The notes under the pieces: model-generated
The model's input: only the letters and a program-made list of their open reading frames with translations
Told to the model about the DNA's origin: nothing
Database searches by the model: none
Made by a program: the position numbers and the translations under genes
DNA from: Gaeumannomyces sp. JS-464
Lineage: Eukaryota; Ascomycota; Sordariomycetes; Magnaporthales; Magnaporthaceae
Assembly: GCA_002197995.1 (NCBI GenBank)
Contig: NGZR01000003.1
Location: 5,022,001-5,086,000, forward strand
DNA length: 64,000 nt
Reading direction: 5' to 3'
Shown: in pieces, positions 45,010-58,330 of the stretch
Layout of the letters: each line of letters opens with the position of its first letter
How positions within the stretch are numbered: position 1 is the stretch's first letter

Positions 45010-45420
45010 TACAATTAAAACTGGTAAAAAAGTAAGCGGTAAACGAAACGGTTTAAAAAAAGCTTATTTGACCTTATTAAATAAAATTACGTAATAATTT
45101 TAAATAAACCCCGGTTTAATTTATTAATTTGTATTAAATTAATAAATTACAAGCCGTTTTATTAATTTGTAATAAATTAATAAATTACAACTGCTTTATT
45201 AATTTAAAACAAATTAACAAATTATAACAAAATGTATAAAAACGTTTATAAAAATACAAAAAGGCTAGGCTTTTTTACCTCCGTAATTTTAATTAAAGCC
45301 TTAGCATTAGTTAACCTAAATTAACTTTTAAGTCTTTTTTAAAGCAAGAAATTAAAACGTTGCACTTTAAAAGCTTAAATCTTTTAAAGTTATCGATAAG
45401 TGCATTATTTTAACCTTTTT
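45010..45420 (+). repeat. LTR-like remnant related to the chromovirus LTRs
   Basis: It contains the ATTAGTTAACCTAAATTAAC block and an AAAGCAAGAAATTAAA block found in the chromovirus copy 1 LTR near 5,950-5,990, preceded by three AT-rich palindromic repeats (45,115-45,230). The start may be TATTACAATTAAAAC near 45,009; the end is unclear. Probably a solo or truncated LTR, opposite in orientation to copy 2. Confidence 0.5.
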
Positions 45421-45429
45421 TTAAGTGCT

Positions 45430-45775
45430 TTAATAAGTAAATAAGTAAGTATATTTAACGTCGGTAAATCGGGATTTACTAATCCCTGCCTCTCAAAAGG
45501 CATACGACGTGCTAGCGCTACTTAAGCTAAACACTAGGCTACATGTTGCTATCCGGCGGCTAGCAAAATTAAACCCGAAAGCATACAAAGGTCGGGCCGC
45601 GTTCCGGCGCTTCTTATTAGTAAGCGGGCAATCGGCAATAGGGCGTATAAAACGCCAGGGCGTTATAAGCGTTGCGGGTGGTAGTAATGCGGTCGGCCGG
45701 CAAAATGCCGAAGTAAAGTAAAAGCCGGGCGGAGGGCCGCAATGGCCCCCCTTTTAGGCCCGGCGAAAAAAAAAA
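45430..45775 (-). repeat. 5'-truncated LINE 3' end with simple-repeat tail
   Basis: About 335 bp repeats the segment 46,155-46,500 in the same orientation (shared GTGCTAGCGCTAC, GTCGGGCCGC, GGCCCGGC). On the minus strand both end in an ACTT/ACTC microsatellite after TAAATATACT, and both lie at the 3' end of a Tad1-like LINE. A copy of only the last 335 bp is the classical product of incomplete reverse transcription. Confidence 0.6.
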
Positions 45776-46140
45776 AGTCGGGGGTTAAAGGGCTTAATTT
45801 CAACCTGGTGTAATTTTTATATGTCGCGTATTAAACGATAAGCTGCGCGATTTGCCAACGTAGTGCGGATCCTAAAGGCCGTTACGGTTACGCTTGCAAA
45901 TAAAGCCGCGCGAAAACCTTGCGCGTGCGATGCCATTTATACATATATATAATACCGCCGTGGTAATAAATAAAAGCGCGTGCCGTTAAAGCAAATTTTG
46001 CGCGTGCGTGCTTAGCAGGCAAAATGCGTGCTTAGGCAAGCCAATTTTGCGCCGTGCGTATCGTTAAATGCGGTCGATTAAAAAGGAGTCGCGAGTAAAG
46101 CGGAAAGGGCGGCGGCCGGTGCCGTGGTGCAACGGCGGCC
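45776..46140. other. Short GC-rich spacer with GCGCGTGC motifs
   Basis: Between the truncated LINE tail and the full LINE. GCGCGTGC/GCGTGCTTAG motifs recur several times (45,918-46,060). No coding signal. Confidence 0.4.
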
Positions 46141-46584
46141 GTGGTTGGCGGGGGAGTGAGTGAGTAAGTGAGTATATTTAACGTTAGTAAATCGGGATTT
46201 ACCAGTCCCCGCCTCCCAAGGGGCATATAACGTGCTAGCGCTACCTAAGCTTAACACTAGGCTATATGCTGCTATTAAGGCGGCTAACAAATTAAACCCG
46301 AAGGTATACGGGGGTCGGGCCGCATTCCGGCGCTCCTTGTTAGTGAGCGGGCAATCGACAATAGGGCGTAAAAATACGCCGGGGCGTTGTAAAGCGCTGC
46401 GGGTGGTAGTAATGCTATTGGCCGGCAAGTATGCCGGAAAAGGGGTAAAGCCGGGTTTGGGCGGGGGAAGGGGTTTTCGGGACCTCCCTTAGGCCCGGCC
46501 TAAAATGCGGGGGATTAACGAGCCTACTGGTAATCCTAATGGTACAAAGGAAAAGGTTAAGTATAGGCTTTTTGGGCTTTATTG

Positions 46585-49500
46585 TTATCGTCCGGCGATA
46601 ATGTAATAATTGGTGGCTTTAACGAACGAAGCAAAAAGGGAGGGCTTTTGGAAAAGCCGTTTCCAATATCTGGGCCTATTAAAAGCCGGGGGAAGGTCCG
46701 CTATAAGCCATTTGTTTTTTTGCCGCCCTAGCCAGCTTGCAAAATACAAGGTAGGAAAGGGACTTATTTCGCTCGTAACGGCACGGGTTATCGTTTTCGT
46801 GCTGGAACTTTCGGTAATACCAGTCGAAATCCCGTGGCCGGTGCGTGCGGCTATTAGCCGTTGCAGTACCTTCCGGTGCAGCTGCAACGCTTCGGGCGTG
46901 TGTTGTAATACCGGCGGAAGGCTTATAGCCTTATACCAATTTAGAAAGTTGTTTTTAAACCATGCGTTCGGGCGTCCCGGGCTGTTTTCCGGGCTAAAGC
47001 CTTTACTCCGGCCACCGTTGGTTTAAAATGTTGGGATATTGGCAAAGCCGATCCCAACTTTGCTTCGGCGTTTGCTTTTTCGTTTCCGGGGATTCCCATA
47101 TAGCCCGGGGACCAGCGTACGTATACCTAGTGTTTATCCATAAAGCAATGGATTTCTTTAAAAGCCTTTTGTAAACTATTAGGGCCCGTGTTTAAACAGC
47201 CGTTGGCCGCCGAGGTGTTGTCGAGGCACAAGTGGAAAGTGCAATTGCGGAAGTTCCAAACGGCTTTACGAAGGCCTATTCGGGCCCCTTCCGCTTCGCC
47301 GTTAAATACTTCCGCCGGATGCGCTAACCGGCCGTGCCCGGAAAGTTTGCGTTGGCCGGCTTGGTATATTACCCAGCCGTATCCAACTGCCCCGTTTTTT
47401 GCTTTAAACCCGTCGTTATATATTATAACGTCGGTAGGTAGGAAGGTGCGAAACCACGCCATAAATGCTTTTGCAACTGTAAGCTTTTCTTATATAGCCA
47501 TCGTAAACCTCGTATATTTATAAAAAGGTAGGCCGGGCGAGTGCAAGCCGGGAGGAGTTCGGCCGTCCTTTGCAAAAAGGTCGCAAACTTGTTAAAAAGG
47601 CCCGCTTTAAGCCTACGGGCGTTAAAAGCCGGCCTAGCCGCTCCGGCCAAAGGGTGGTTTTCCGGAACCGTATTTATACGGGCCGCAAAACGGAAACGGG
47701 CTTGTTCTAAAAGTACTTGGGCGCCGGGGATGCCGGATTCGTAATGTAAAACGTTTGTCGGTATAGTTTTCCAAGCTGGTACCACTGCCCGGAGGAACGC
47801 TTTTAAAGCTTTGTTAACCCGTTCGATTAAATGGCTTTAACGATAATTTTGCTGTTATGCCGGCTTATATAGGTGTGGTTTGGGTTTTGCCCTTATACCA
47901 CACTTCGGCCCTATATAAAGCCGTAAGGATTATAACCGTTATAACGGCTTTATATACCGAATGTGCCGGTATCCCCCCTATCGAATTCGTAAGCCTCCGG
48001 AGGTAATTTTCAACGCTTTAAGCTTTTACGGCTTTATTATCGACGTGGGCGTTAAGCCTTTGGTCGAAAAAAACCCCTAACCACCGTAAAGCTCCTGTAG
48101 CTTATTATATGGTAAGGCTTTCCGCCGTAACCGTTAAAATTGTGGGGTTTTTCCGCTTGGAAAAATGCATAAGCTCGCACTTCCCGGGTCGAAAGCAACC
48201 TTATTAGCCTACCTTAACGTAAAATTTCCGTTATAGTAACCCTTGCTTTACGAAAGCACTTTTTCGAGGTGCTACCCGTTACGCAAATGCTTATATCATT
48301 CGCGTATTCGTACCTAACCGCTTTTGCTTTGGGTAAGATTTCGGCCATATAAAGCATAAACAGGACCGGTAACGCCGGTAACTTTTAGGGTAGCCCGCAA
48401 TCCGGGGAAAAAAGGGGTGCCGTAGCGTTTTCCAAACGCACTTTAACCACCTTGTTTTTTGCAAAAAATAATACCCATTGTATTAACGTTAAATCCCAGC
48501 CTTAGTTTAGGAGCTTCCGAAAGAGCTTCCGGCGGAGTACGGCGTCGAAGGCCTTTTGTACATCTATGGTAATAAGAGCGGCCGTTTTATGCTTTTGGAA
48601 AGCCCGTTCCACCTCGTGGGCCACGCATGCCGTTAAATCGATGGCGGCCTTTTTCGGGGTAACCCCGGCGTATTACGAAGCTATAAGCCCGTATTATAAT
48701 GCGAAGGACGCTATCCGCGAAGCTGCCAGCCGTTCCAGCCCTTTCCCTAAGCACGGGAGCAAAGCTATCGGGCGGTAGGATTTTAAGTCCGTTATATCCG
48801 TTTTGTTCGGCTTTTTTAGCATAACCACTTCCGCTGTGCGGAAAAGGCCAGGGTGGTGCCCGGCTTTAAAGCAGGCTTCGAAAAAAGCCTTAACGTATTT
48901 TCCTATTGCCGGCCATGCCGCTATAAGCAGTTTAACCGTTAAAAAGTCGACGCCCGGGGCCGTGTTTGCCGTGCTAACAGTGCATTTCCGGCATTCTTCC
49001 AGGGGGACGTAGGAATCCCACGGAAATTGTGCGGTTCTTTGGGTAGCCCTTTGCTATAACGGGTCCTTTTGTAAGTCGTCCTCCGCCGTAAACCTACGGA
49101 GGATTTTACGGCTTAATGCTTCCGCTTTATCTTTTGGGGCTATTTTAACCTTTCCGTTAATATTTAACGGGGGAAGCCGTATAACGGGTGCAAGTTTATG
49201 CCACTTTATAACACGGTACAGCGCTTTCGAAAAATCCACTTCTTTTAGCACGCCCGCCTAATGCTGTTTTTTTAGCCGCCCGGACCGTTGCTTTTAAAAA
49301 GCGGGCTTCGGCCGTAAAAGGCCCGCCGTTGCTATAGCTTTTGCAAAGTCCCGTTGGGCGTTAACGCACTTTTCGTTCTACCAAAGTTAGCCTTTTCTTT
49401 TAGCTTTAAGCCTTTGGCCGAAGGCTATTAACGCATTTTTTAGCAGGTTTATTAAAACTTCGGCCGCTTTATTTAAGTAATCCGCCGTGTATGGATTTGT

Positions 49501-50270
49501 AAATAGCGGCAGGCTGCCGGCCCTCGTTGCTACCGCGTTTGCGAAAAACGGTAGTTTATCGTTTGGTAGCGTGATACGCCGGCAGTCCGAAACGGAGTTA
49601 TTGCGGTTAGGAACTTCGATTCGTATTAAACGGTGGTCCAAATCGGTTGCTAGCGAAGGGTCGATTTCCGCTATTGCCAAAAAGGCGTTGGAAAAAGTAA
49701 AATCCAAAACGCCCCCATCGTTATACGTAGGTTAGCTTAGGTCGGTAAGTAGGAGGAGGTTATAAATATTAGCCTATTAGGCTATATCCTGGCTTTTATT
49801 CCTATTACCTTTAACCGGATCCCACGCCGGGAACCCTGCGTTAAAGTCCCTAGCTATAATGCATTTTGCCGTTGGGCGCTAATATAGTAAAAAGTTTAGC
49901 AAGGTTTCGAAAAGTCCTTTAAAGCCTATATACGTTAACGAAAGTGCACCCGGCGACGGTAAGCCAAAGGATATCCCGGGTGTTGCCTGCCGGCCGGTCC
50001 GCTACGGGCCGAAACCCCGGGTCTTTCCGTACGTAAGTTATTACCCGAGGCCTAGTTTGGTAGTCGTGCTAGCTATTTACCGGAATAAATAGCTCGTACG
50101 ACGGGTGGGTGCAAAGCATAAACTTTTTTTTTTACGCGTTAAAAAGCTCTTGCATTAGCACCACGTTAATATTTTAGCTCCAAAATAATTAAAGTAAAGT
50201 AGCCCCCGCTTTCCAGCTACGTCGTACGTTCGTTTAAGCGGCGGTTAAAGCACGGCATTCGAGGCGAAGC
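46585..50270 (-). pseudogene. LINE 1 ORF2 (endonuclease, RT, RNase H, zinc tail)
   Basis: Minus-strand segments in order: APE-type endonuclease (about 49,390-50,200), RT at about 47,950-49,000 (SYRPIALLPCLGKGLERLAA; TIDVQKAFDAV; a RYEYANDISI box where active RTs have YADD, Asp to Asn). RNase H follows at 47,127-47,462 (GAVGYGWVIYQAGQRKLSGH, then EAEGARIGL and LCLDNTSAANG). The C-terminal AARTGHGDF..YY..F.HENDNPC motif leads into FCKLARAAKKQM (46,600-46,860). Stops are few and scattered. Confidence 0.75.
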
Positions 50271-50399
50271 CCCCGGGCGCCGGGCCTTATTGCCATGCGT
50301 TTTGTTATATCCGGTTAGCTGCTAGCATACGTAAAAGCGGCGTTAATGTATTAAGGGCTTTGGCTTTAAAGTTGTTGGCCGGCGGTACCGTTGGTTTCC

Positions 50400-52060
50400 T
50401 TTAAAGGATTTCCGGTTATTTCGATAGCCTTTTCGGGCTCGGGGAGGTCCAGTTCCATATCCGCCAGTACTCGTATTGGTTAAAACTAACCTTAAGTTTT
50501 TTGGCAAAGTGCTTTTCCTTGTTTGCCGTACGGGCCACGCTTTCCGAGGCCGGCGGGCCTGCCGGGCTTTCCTTGGCAGCGTTAGCGGTGGCAGCAGCGG
50601 TAAGAAACGGCGGCGGCGGCGGGGGTAACGAAAGCAGCGGCGTTGCCGGTACCGGCCGCGGGATTAGCATTAGCGGTAGCGGTTACAACGGAATTGTCCG
50701 TAGTAACCGCGGTTGCAGGAAGGGCGTTAGCGGTGGCGGCGGCAACGGCGGCTTCCACTTTTTTTACCACCGCCCGGTACGTTTGTGCGCTTAATTTCCT
50801 AACCGCGCTTTTTTCCCTACGGGTTAAATGTTTTAGCATTTCGTTTACCCGTACAAGCTTTATAAAGCAGTTTAAATGGTCGGCTGGGTACGGGCCCGAG
50901 CAGTTCGCGCATTGCGGGGGGGCCGTATACGGTTGTACGTGCCGGTCGTCGTTTATTCTCCCGCGCATTAAAAGCACTTATCGGCCCGGGCGCAGTTACG
51001 GGCCACGTGAAAGCCGTGGCAGCCAAGGGTGTGCTGGGTAACCGGCGGGTATCGTTATACGCGGCGTGAAAAAAAAGTAATTCTTTAAAGCTTAAACCCG
51101 GCCATTTGCGTATAAAAGGATATAATCCACGATATACGCTTTTGGTAGTCGACGCCGGCTTCGGAAAGCTTAACGTTTACCGGTTTATGGCCTTATTTGG
51201 GCTTCCACTTCCTCCCGAACCAGTTTATCCGATACCGGGACGCATTGTTTAAAACCGTTAATTAAGGAGGTAAGGCAGCTGGAAATTACGTAGTTGTACC
51301 AAATTTCGGGCTTTTCGATTTTTTCGGCGTTATATAAACGGCTTAGTTCGAATCGGTATTGCAAAAACCGGCTTTGGATATCGGCCGTTTTTGCTTTTAA
51401 CACAAACCCGGTAAAAGATCGGTACGCTTCCGGGACGTCGGCCGTCGTAAACGGCAGGTCCTTGCTATTGGCAAAAGCTTTGCGAATGCTAAAACCCGTT
51501 TGTTAGTTGGCCCAAGCCTGCCGTTCTTCCGGGATCCTAACGAACACCCGGAGGTCGGCTTTAAGGCTTGTTAATAAGCGGGGTGCCCGGGTAGTTTGGG
51601 GCGTACGGCCCCGATAAGCCTGTGCGGGTTGTTAGGGTTATTGGTAGCCTTCCCAGGCTACCAACGCGTAAGTGGCCGGGGGCGTGCGTTGCGAGGGCTT
51701 CGGGGCCCCGTATAAGCTTCTTTCCTTTTCGGCCGGCGTAAGTAAGCCGAAAAAGGCTTGTTTAGCGTAGTCGATAAAGCAATCTTTCCAGCCGTTAACT
51801 TCGGGGATTGCTTCCGCCGGAAGGGAGGCAATGCCGGCGTCGATAAATCGGGCCAGCGTGGCGCAAATTAGGGCCGTTTGTTGTTATTTGCGGCTATAGC
51901 TCGCAATAATTTCCTCCGCGGCCGCCGCGGCCGACCCGACAAGTGGGCGCGTACGCCGGCGTTAGGGGAGGGGGGGGGGCACCTGTGCCGGTGCTGCCGT
52001 CGTGGGAGCCTTCCTGGCCCTGATCGGGCCCTATTGGGTATTGCTAATTCCGCAACGGGG
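50400..52060 (-). pseudogene. LINE 1 ORF1 (Gag-like, Cys/His knuckles, Ala-rich tail)
   Basis: The minus frame shows AFTWPVTAPGP..-type knuckle remains and YGPPQCANCSGPYPADHLNC (about 50,880-50,940), a C-x2-C-x4-H-x4-C knuckle. After this comes RREKSAVRKLSAQTYRAVVK and an Ala/Pro/Thr-rich tail (50,416-50,780). The upstream part (51,185-51,880) reads a Trp/Arg helix-rich capsid-like region. The knuckles bind the element RNA in LINE Gag-like proteins. Confidence 0.65.
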
Positions 52061-52331
52061 ACGGCGTGGTCGGGTGCGCTAACGCGCGGGGGGGCCCGGG
52101 TCAGCGACGCGTTCCTCCGGCCGTTGGGCCGACGAGGAGGGCGCGCGCCACTTTATTGGCCGAAGGGGGGGCTGTTGGCAACGGCATGTTGCCGTCGCCA
52201 GCGCCGTTGGCGGGCGTGGTTATTAGTGTTGGGTCGCTAATTGGCGGGTTTAAAGATTTGTATGCAATTTGGCAGTGTGCACTAACAGCGCAATGCCAAG
52301 AATTGGTGAATTCGAGGAAGGTTGTGGTTGG

Positions 52332-52800
52332 CGGGGGACGGCGGCGGCCAGGCCGGCTATTCGTCCAATGTGTTTTAACTACTTGCCGGCTAGCAGTTTT
52401 TTTTTTTATGCGTTTGAATCGTTTCGGCGCGTGTCGAATATCCGCGAAGCGAAAGCGAAAGGAAGTTAAAAAGCGGTTAACCTAGTAATGCGAAAAGGTT
52501 AAAGTAATCCAATTGTCGAAGGTGAGGCGCGCGCGAGGCGCGTTTTAAGCGATAGGGTGCAGGCCTTCCCTTCGACTGGCAATAGGCACCCCGAAACCTT
52601 TGCCAGCCATTTTCTGCTTTTTTGGCCCAGTTGCGTTACCGGACGTCGTTATTAAAAAAAGTTGGAAAACGCGGGTCGAACAAAGCCAAATGGCTTGTTA
52701 AACCTTGTTATACAGCCAGCTATTTTTAATAGCCCTAATATTAAAATGGGCCGGGATTTTTTAGCAGTTATTAACAATAAGTTCGATAGGAAAATTTTTC
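52332..52800. other. Spacer between the two LINEs, no gene recognised
   Basis: Mixed GC sequence with AGGCGCGCGCGAGGCGCG at about 52,521-52,540, otherwise without signal. It may be host DNA or the remnant of another element. Confidence 0.4.
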
Positions 52801-52899
52801 GGGGGGAAAATGCTTACTATTAGTTTAAATGTTATAAAAAAAGGTGTAAATGCTAAAAAAAAAATATAAATGCAAAACATAAAAAGGAAAGTAGTTAAG

Positions 52900-55800
52900 T
52901 TTATGCAAGTTATTAGGTTTGTTATTATCGTTTAGCGATAGTATAATAATTGGTAGCTTCGACGAACGAAGCAAAAAGGAAAAGCTTTTATAATAGCTGT
53001 TTTTAATACCCGGGCTTATTAAAAGTCGGGGCGGGGTCGGTTATAAGCTATTTATTTTCCGTAGTTTTTGCCAATTTGCAAAATACTAAGTGGGAAAGAA
53101 ATTTGTTTTTCCTATAACGGCACAGTTATCGTCCTCGTGTTTAAATTTTTAATAGTACTAGTTAAAATCCCCGTAGTTTATACGTGTGGCTATTAACCGT
53201 TGTAATGCTTTTCAGTGCAATTAAAAAACGTAAGGTTAGCGTTGTAATATCGGCGGGAAGCTTATAGCTTTATATCGTTTTAAAAGGTTACTTTCGAATT
53301 AAACGTTTTAAGCGTTTTAAGCCATTTTCCAAGTTAAAACTTTAACGCCAGCTATTATTAGTTTAGCATATTAAAGTACCGGGGGAAGGCCGTATTAAGC
53401 TTTCGGCGTCGGCTTTTTCGTTTACAAGGATTCCTATATAACCCGGGGATAAATAAACGTATACCCGGTATTTATTTATAAAATAATAAACTTTTTAAAA
53501 GCTTTTTGCGAATTATCGAAAGCCGTGTTTAAAAAGCCGTTAGCCGTCGAAGTGTTATTAAAGCACAAATGGTAAATGTAATTGCGAAATTTTCAAATAG
53601 TTTTACGAAGGCTTATTTAAGCCCTTTCCGCTTCGCCGTCGAATATTTTAGCAAAGTGCGTTAACTTGCCGTGCCCGGAAAGTTTGCGTTAACTAGTTAA
53701 TATATTATTTAACCGTATTTAACTATTTCATTTTCCGCTTTAAACCCGTCGTTATAAATTATAACGTTTGTAAAAAGAAATATGTTTAACAACGTAATAA
53801 ATGCTTTAACGGCTATTTGCTTTTTATATAACTATTATAAACCCCGTATATTTATAAAAAAGGTAAGCCGGGCGAATGCAAATTGGAAAAAGTTTAGCTG
53901 TTTTTTGCATTTAAGTCGTTTACTTACCGGGTAAGCCCGTTTTAAACCTTCGAGCGTTAATCGTCGGTTTAACCGCTGCGGTTAAAAAGTGGGCTTTTAA
54001 AACCGTGTTAATACGAGCTGGAAAATAAAAGCGAATTTATTCCAAAAGCGCTTCGGCGTTTAAAATGCCGGATTTGTAATGCAAAGCTTTTATCGGTATA
54101 GTTTTCCAAATTGGTATTATTGTTTAAAAAAAACGCAATTAAAACGTTATTAACCCGTTTAATTAGGTGGTTTTAACGAATATATTGTTATTATGCAAAT
54201 TTATACGGGCGTGGTTTAGTTTTACTTTTATATTACATTTTGGCCTCGTATAATGCTGTTAAGATAATAACCGTTATAACAGCTTTATATACCGATTACG
54301 CCGGTAACCTTCCAACCGAATAAATAAGCTTTTAAAAATGGTTAGCGACGTTTAAAGCTTTTATAACCTTGTTATTAACGTGCGGCTTAAAATTAAACCT
54401 TTAGTTAAAAAAAACGCTTAATTATCGTAAAATTGCTAACTAAGCTTTTAAAGCTTTTTATAATTTGTTATATGGTTAAACTTTCGGTTTTAACCGCCGG
54501 GGTTATAAGGTTTTTTTGTTTAGAAAAATGCATAAGTTCGCATTTTCCTAGGTTAAAAGCAACTTTGTTAGCTTTACTTTAACGTAAAATTTCCGCTACC
54601 GTTACTTTTGCTTTACGAAAAAAGTTTTTTAAAAAGTTGTTTATTACGTATATGCTTATATCGTTCGCGTATTCGTACTTTACTACTTTCGCTTTAAATA
54701 GGATTTCAGCCATACATAGCATAAAAAACTGGTAAAACTAGTAACTTTTAAAGTAACCCGTAATCCGGGGGAAAAAAAGTTGTTATAGCGTTTTTTAAAC
54801 GCATTTAAACTAGCTTATCCTTTGCAAAAGATAATACTTAACGTATTAGCGTTAAGTTTTATTTTTAATTTAGCAGTTTTCGAAAAACCTTTTAGCGAAG
54901 TACGGCGTTAAAAGCTTTTTATACGTTTATTGTAACGAAAGCGGCGGTTTTATAGTTTTAAAATGCGCATTTTACCTTATAAGCTACGTATGCCGTTAAA
55001 TTAGTAGCGGTTTTTTTAAAAGTCGTTTTAGCGTTTTGCAAAGCTATTAGCCCGTGCTATAACGCGAAAAACGCTATTCGCGAAGCTATTAAACGTTTTA
55101 GCCCTTTTTTAGCACGAAAGTAAGGTTATTAAACGGTAGGATTTCGAATTCGTTATTTTTAATTTCTTCGGTTTTTATAGCATAACCATTTCCGTTATAC
55201 AAAAAAGGCTTAAATAATGCTCGGCTTTTAAGCATGTTTGGAAAAAAGCTTTAACGTATTCTCCTATTACCAGTTATGCCGCCGTTAACAGCTTAACTAA
55301 TAAGGAATTAATGCTCGAAGCTATGTTTGCCGTACTAGTAATGCATTTCCAGCATTTTTTTAACAAAACGTAAAAGTTTTACAAAAGTTGTGCGATTTTT
55401 TAAAAAGCCTTTTAACGTAACGGATTTTTTTATAAGTTGTTTTCCGCCGTAAACTTGCAAAGGATTTTTTAACTTAACGCTTTTAGTTTATTTTTAGCGT
55501 TACGATAACCTCCCTATCGATATTTAACAAAGGGAGCCGTATAACGGGTGTAAGTTTATACCATTTCATAACACGGTATAACGTTGTTAAAAAATCGATT
55601 TCTTTTAGCACGTTAGTTTAATGTTATTTTTTAACCGCCCGAACCGTTATTTTTAACGCGTAAGCCTCGGCCGTACTAAGCCCGCCCCCCGCCGTGGCTT
55701 TTACCAGGTCCCGCTATGCAATAGCGCATTTTTCATTTTATTACGGTTAGTTTATACTTTTAACTTTAAACTTTTTACCGAAAGTAGTTAGCGCACTTTT

Positions 55801-56700
55801 TAAAATTTATTAATGCTTCGGTTATTTTATTTAAGTAATTTGTAACGTGCGAGTTTATAAATTCCGGCAAAATGCCGGCTTTAAAACCTATTAATAGTGG
55901 TAAATTACCGGCTTTAATTGCTATTACGTTTGTAAACATTAGTAATTTATCGTCGGAAAGCATAATACGTTAACAGTTCGGGGTAGCATTATTAAAGTAA
56001 AAGATTTTAATTCGTATTATACAATCGTTCGAGTTAATTGCTAGCATAAAGTCGATTTTCGCTATTACTAGCAGGGCGTGAAAATAAGTAAAGTTTAACA
56101 TACCTTTTTTATCGTGCGTAAGCTTATTTAAATACGTAAATAAAAAAAGGTTGTAAAAATTAGCCTATTAGGCTATTTTTTTACTTTTATTTTTTATTAC
56201 CCCGGGCCGGGTTTTATACCGGGGATAAAGCGTTAAAATTTTTAATTACGATGCATTTCGTTATTAAGCGTTAACGTAATAAAACAAATTTAAAAAAAGT
56301 TTTAAAAAATCCTTTAAAAGCTTATATACGTTAACGAAAATGCATTTGGAAATAACGAGTTAAAAGATATTTCGCGTGTTATTTGCTGGCTTATCCGCAA
56401 TTAGCTAAAACTTTAAGTTTTCCCGTACGTAAATTATTACTTAAAGTTTAATTTAATAGTCGTACCAGCTATTTACCGGGGTAAATAGCTCGTATAACAA
56501 GTGGGTGCATAAAATACTTTTTTTTAAACGCTAGGAACCTTTTGCATTAATACCACGTTAATTTTCCAGTTTTAACATAATTAAAGCAAAGTTGCCGCCG
56601 CTGCTTAATTACGTTAAACGTTCGCTTAAACGGCGGTTACGGCCTGGCAGCGTTTAAAGCGAAACTTTAAACGCCGGGCCTTATTGCTATACGCTTGCCT
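52900..56700 (-). pseudogene. LINE 2 ORF2 remnant
   Basis: Minus-strand counterpart of LINE 1 ORF2 with the same spacing: RNase H region at about 53,440-53,770, RT at about 54,260-55,300, endonuclease at about 55,700-56,500. No open frame exceeds about 62 codons. Recognised by collinearity with LINE 1 rather than by intact motifs. Confidence 0.65.
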
Positions 56701-56749
56701 TTAATTGGCTGCTGGTATAGGTAAAAGTGGCGGTAATGTATTTGGGGGT

Positions 56750-58330
56750 TTAACTTTAAAGTTATTAGCTAGCAGGTACGCCGGCGTTTTCCAGGGCGTT
56801 TTTTAGGGCATTTTCGTTTACTTTAATATTTTCCTCCAACTCGAGGGAATTTAGCTTTATAGTTACTAATATTTCGTATTAGTTATTAAAGCTAACTTTA
56901 GCTTTTTTGCATAATGCCTTTTTTGCCGGCCGTGCTAAGCGCTTTTTCAGGGACCGGCGTGGCCTATAAAGGCGAGGTTATTAGTTAAGCCGCCTGCCCG
57001 TTTGGCAGGCGTGTTCCGGCGGTGGTTCCACGCGGCGGCGACGGTAGCGGCGCTGGTAATAGCGGTAATAGTGGTAATAGCCGTAGTAGCCGTATTGGCC
57101 GCGGTGGCCGCGGTAGTAAGGGCTGCCGCCTGGTTAGCGGCAATGGAAATAGTAGCGGCGGTAGCAGCGGCCGCTTTCGCTGCTTTTTTTACCTTCGCCC
57201 GGTACGCCCGCCCGTTTAGGTTTTTAACCGCGCTTAACTCCTTTTTAATTAAGCGTTTTAATATACCGTTTACCCGTATAAATTTTATAAAGCAATCCAG
57301 GTGGTCGGTTTAAAAAGGACCTTAATAGTTTGCATATTGCGGGAAGGCCGTATACAGCTATACGTACCAGTCGTCGGTAATTTTCCCATATTATAAGCAT
57401 TTATCGGTTTTAAAGCAATTGCAAACCATATAATACCCGTGGCATTTAAAGGTATGCTACGTAATAAACGGGTGGCGTTTAATATAACGTGGGTAAAAAG
57501 TAATGCTTTAAAATTTAAACGGGACTACGGGCGTATAAAAGGATATAATCCATAATATGCGCTTTTAAAAGTTTACGCCGGTTTTAAAAGGTTTAACGTT
57601 AGCCGGTTTGCATTTTGTTTAGGTTTTAACTTCCTTTTAAACTAGTTTTTTCGTAGCTGGAATTCCGTATTTAAAATCGTTTACTAAAGCTGTAAAGCAT
57701 TTAAAAACCACGTAATTAAATTAAAATTCGAGCTTTTTAACCTTTTCAGCATTATATAAGCGGTTTAATTCCGCGCGATATTAAAAAAGCCGGTTTTATA
57801 TATCCGTTGTTTTAGCTTTTAGCATAAATCCCGTCGGGATTCGGTAAACTTTCAAAGCGTTTGTTATAGTAAACGGAAAATCTTTGCTATCGGCGAGGGC
57901 TTTGCGTATGCTAAAGCCTGTTTGGGTGTTAGCCCAAACCTGCCGTTCTTCCGGAATCCTAATTAAAATTCGGTAGTTAGCTATAAGGCCGGCGGGTGGG
58001 CGGGGCCCCCGGGGCCCCCGGGTGCACGGTTCCATAAGGCTTATGCGGGTGGTTAGGGCTGCCGAAGCCCCGTACGGGCCACGGCCGCGTAAATAGTCGG
58101 GGCCGGGGCCGGGCGTTGTATGCTGGGCGCGTTATAAGGCTCGGGGGCTGCAAGAGCTACAGGGGCCTTTCCGTCCCCCCAGAAAAGGGCTGGCTGGCCT
58201 AGCAGCGCCTTTTTCGCGTACTCCAAAAGCAGGTTTTCCAGCCGTGCCTTCGTGCGCTTCGTGCGCCGCCTCGGGCGGTAGGGAAGCGATGTCGGCGTCG
58301 ATCGAGCGGGCTAACGTGGCGCAAATTAAA
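56750..58330 (-). pseudogene. LINE 2 ORF1 remnant
   Basis: Collinear with LINE 1 ORF1. A knuckle-like region lies near 57,300-57,380, an Ala-rich tail at about 57,000-57,220, and a better preserved N-terminal segment (ANTQTGFSIRKALADSKDFP) at about 57,796-57,960. Confidence 0.6.

Larger units (their letters stand above)
46150..52331 (-). mobile_element. Tad1-like LINE 1 (about 6.2 kb), mildly RIPed
   Basis: A minus-strand non-LTR element: ORF1 (Gag-like, zinc knuckles) at about 50,400-52,000; ORF2 (endonuclease, RT, RNase H, Cys/His tail) at about 46,585-50,270; 3' UTR to a CTCA/ACTC tail at about 46,150-46,170. The 5' end is set by the point where it and LINE 2 stop matching (GAATTGGTGRATTCGAGGAAGG, 52,295-52,320, against 58,807-58,832). 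RNase H in ORF2 and the order are those of the fungal Tad1 clade. It keeps much higher GC than LINE 2. Confidence 0.8.

Noticed and set aside
50416..50800. Ala/Gly/Val-rich frames on both strands as a cell-wall or secreted protein
   Set aside because: The region is the low-complexity tail of LINE 1 ORF1; the + frame is an antisense artefact.
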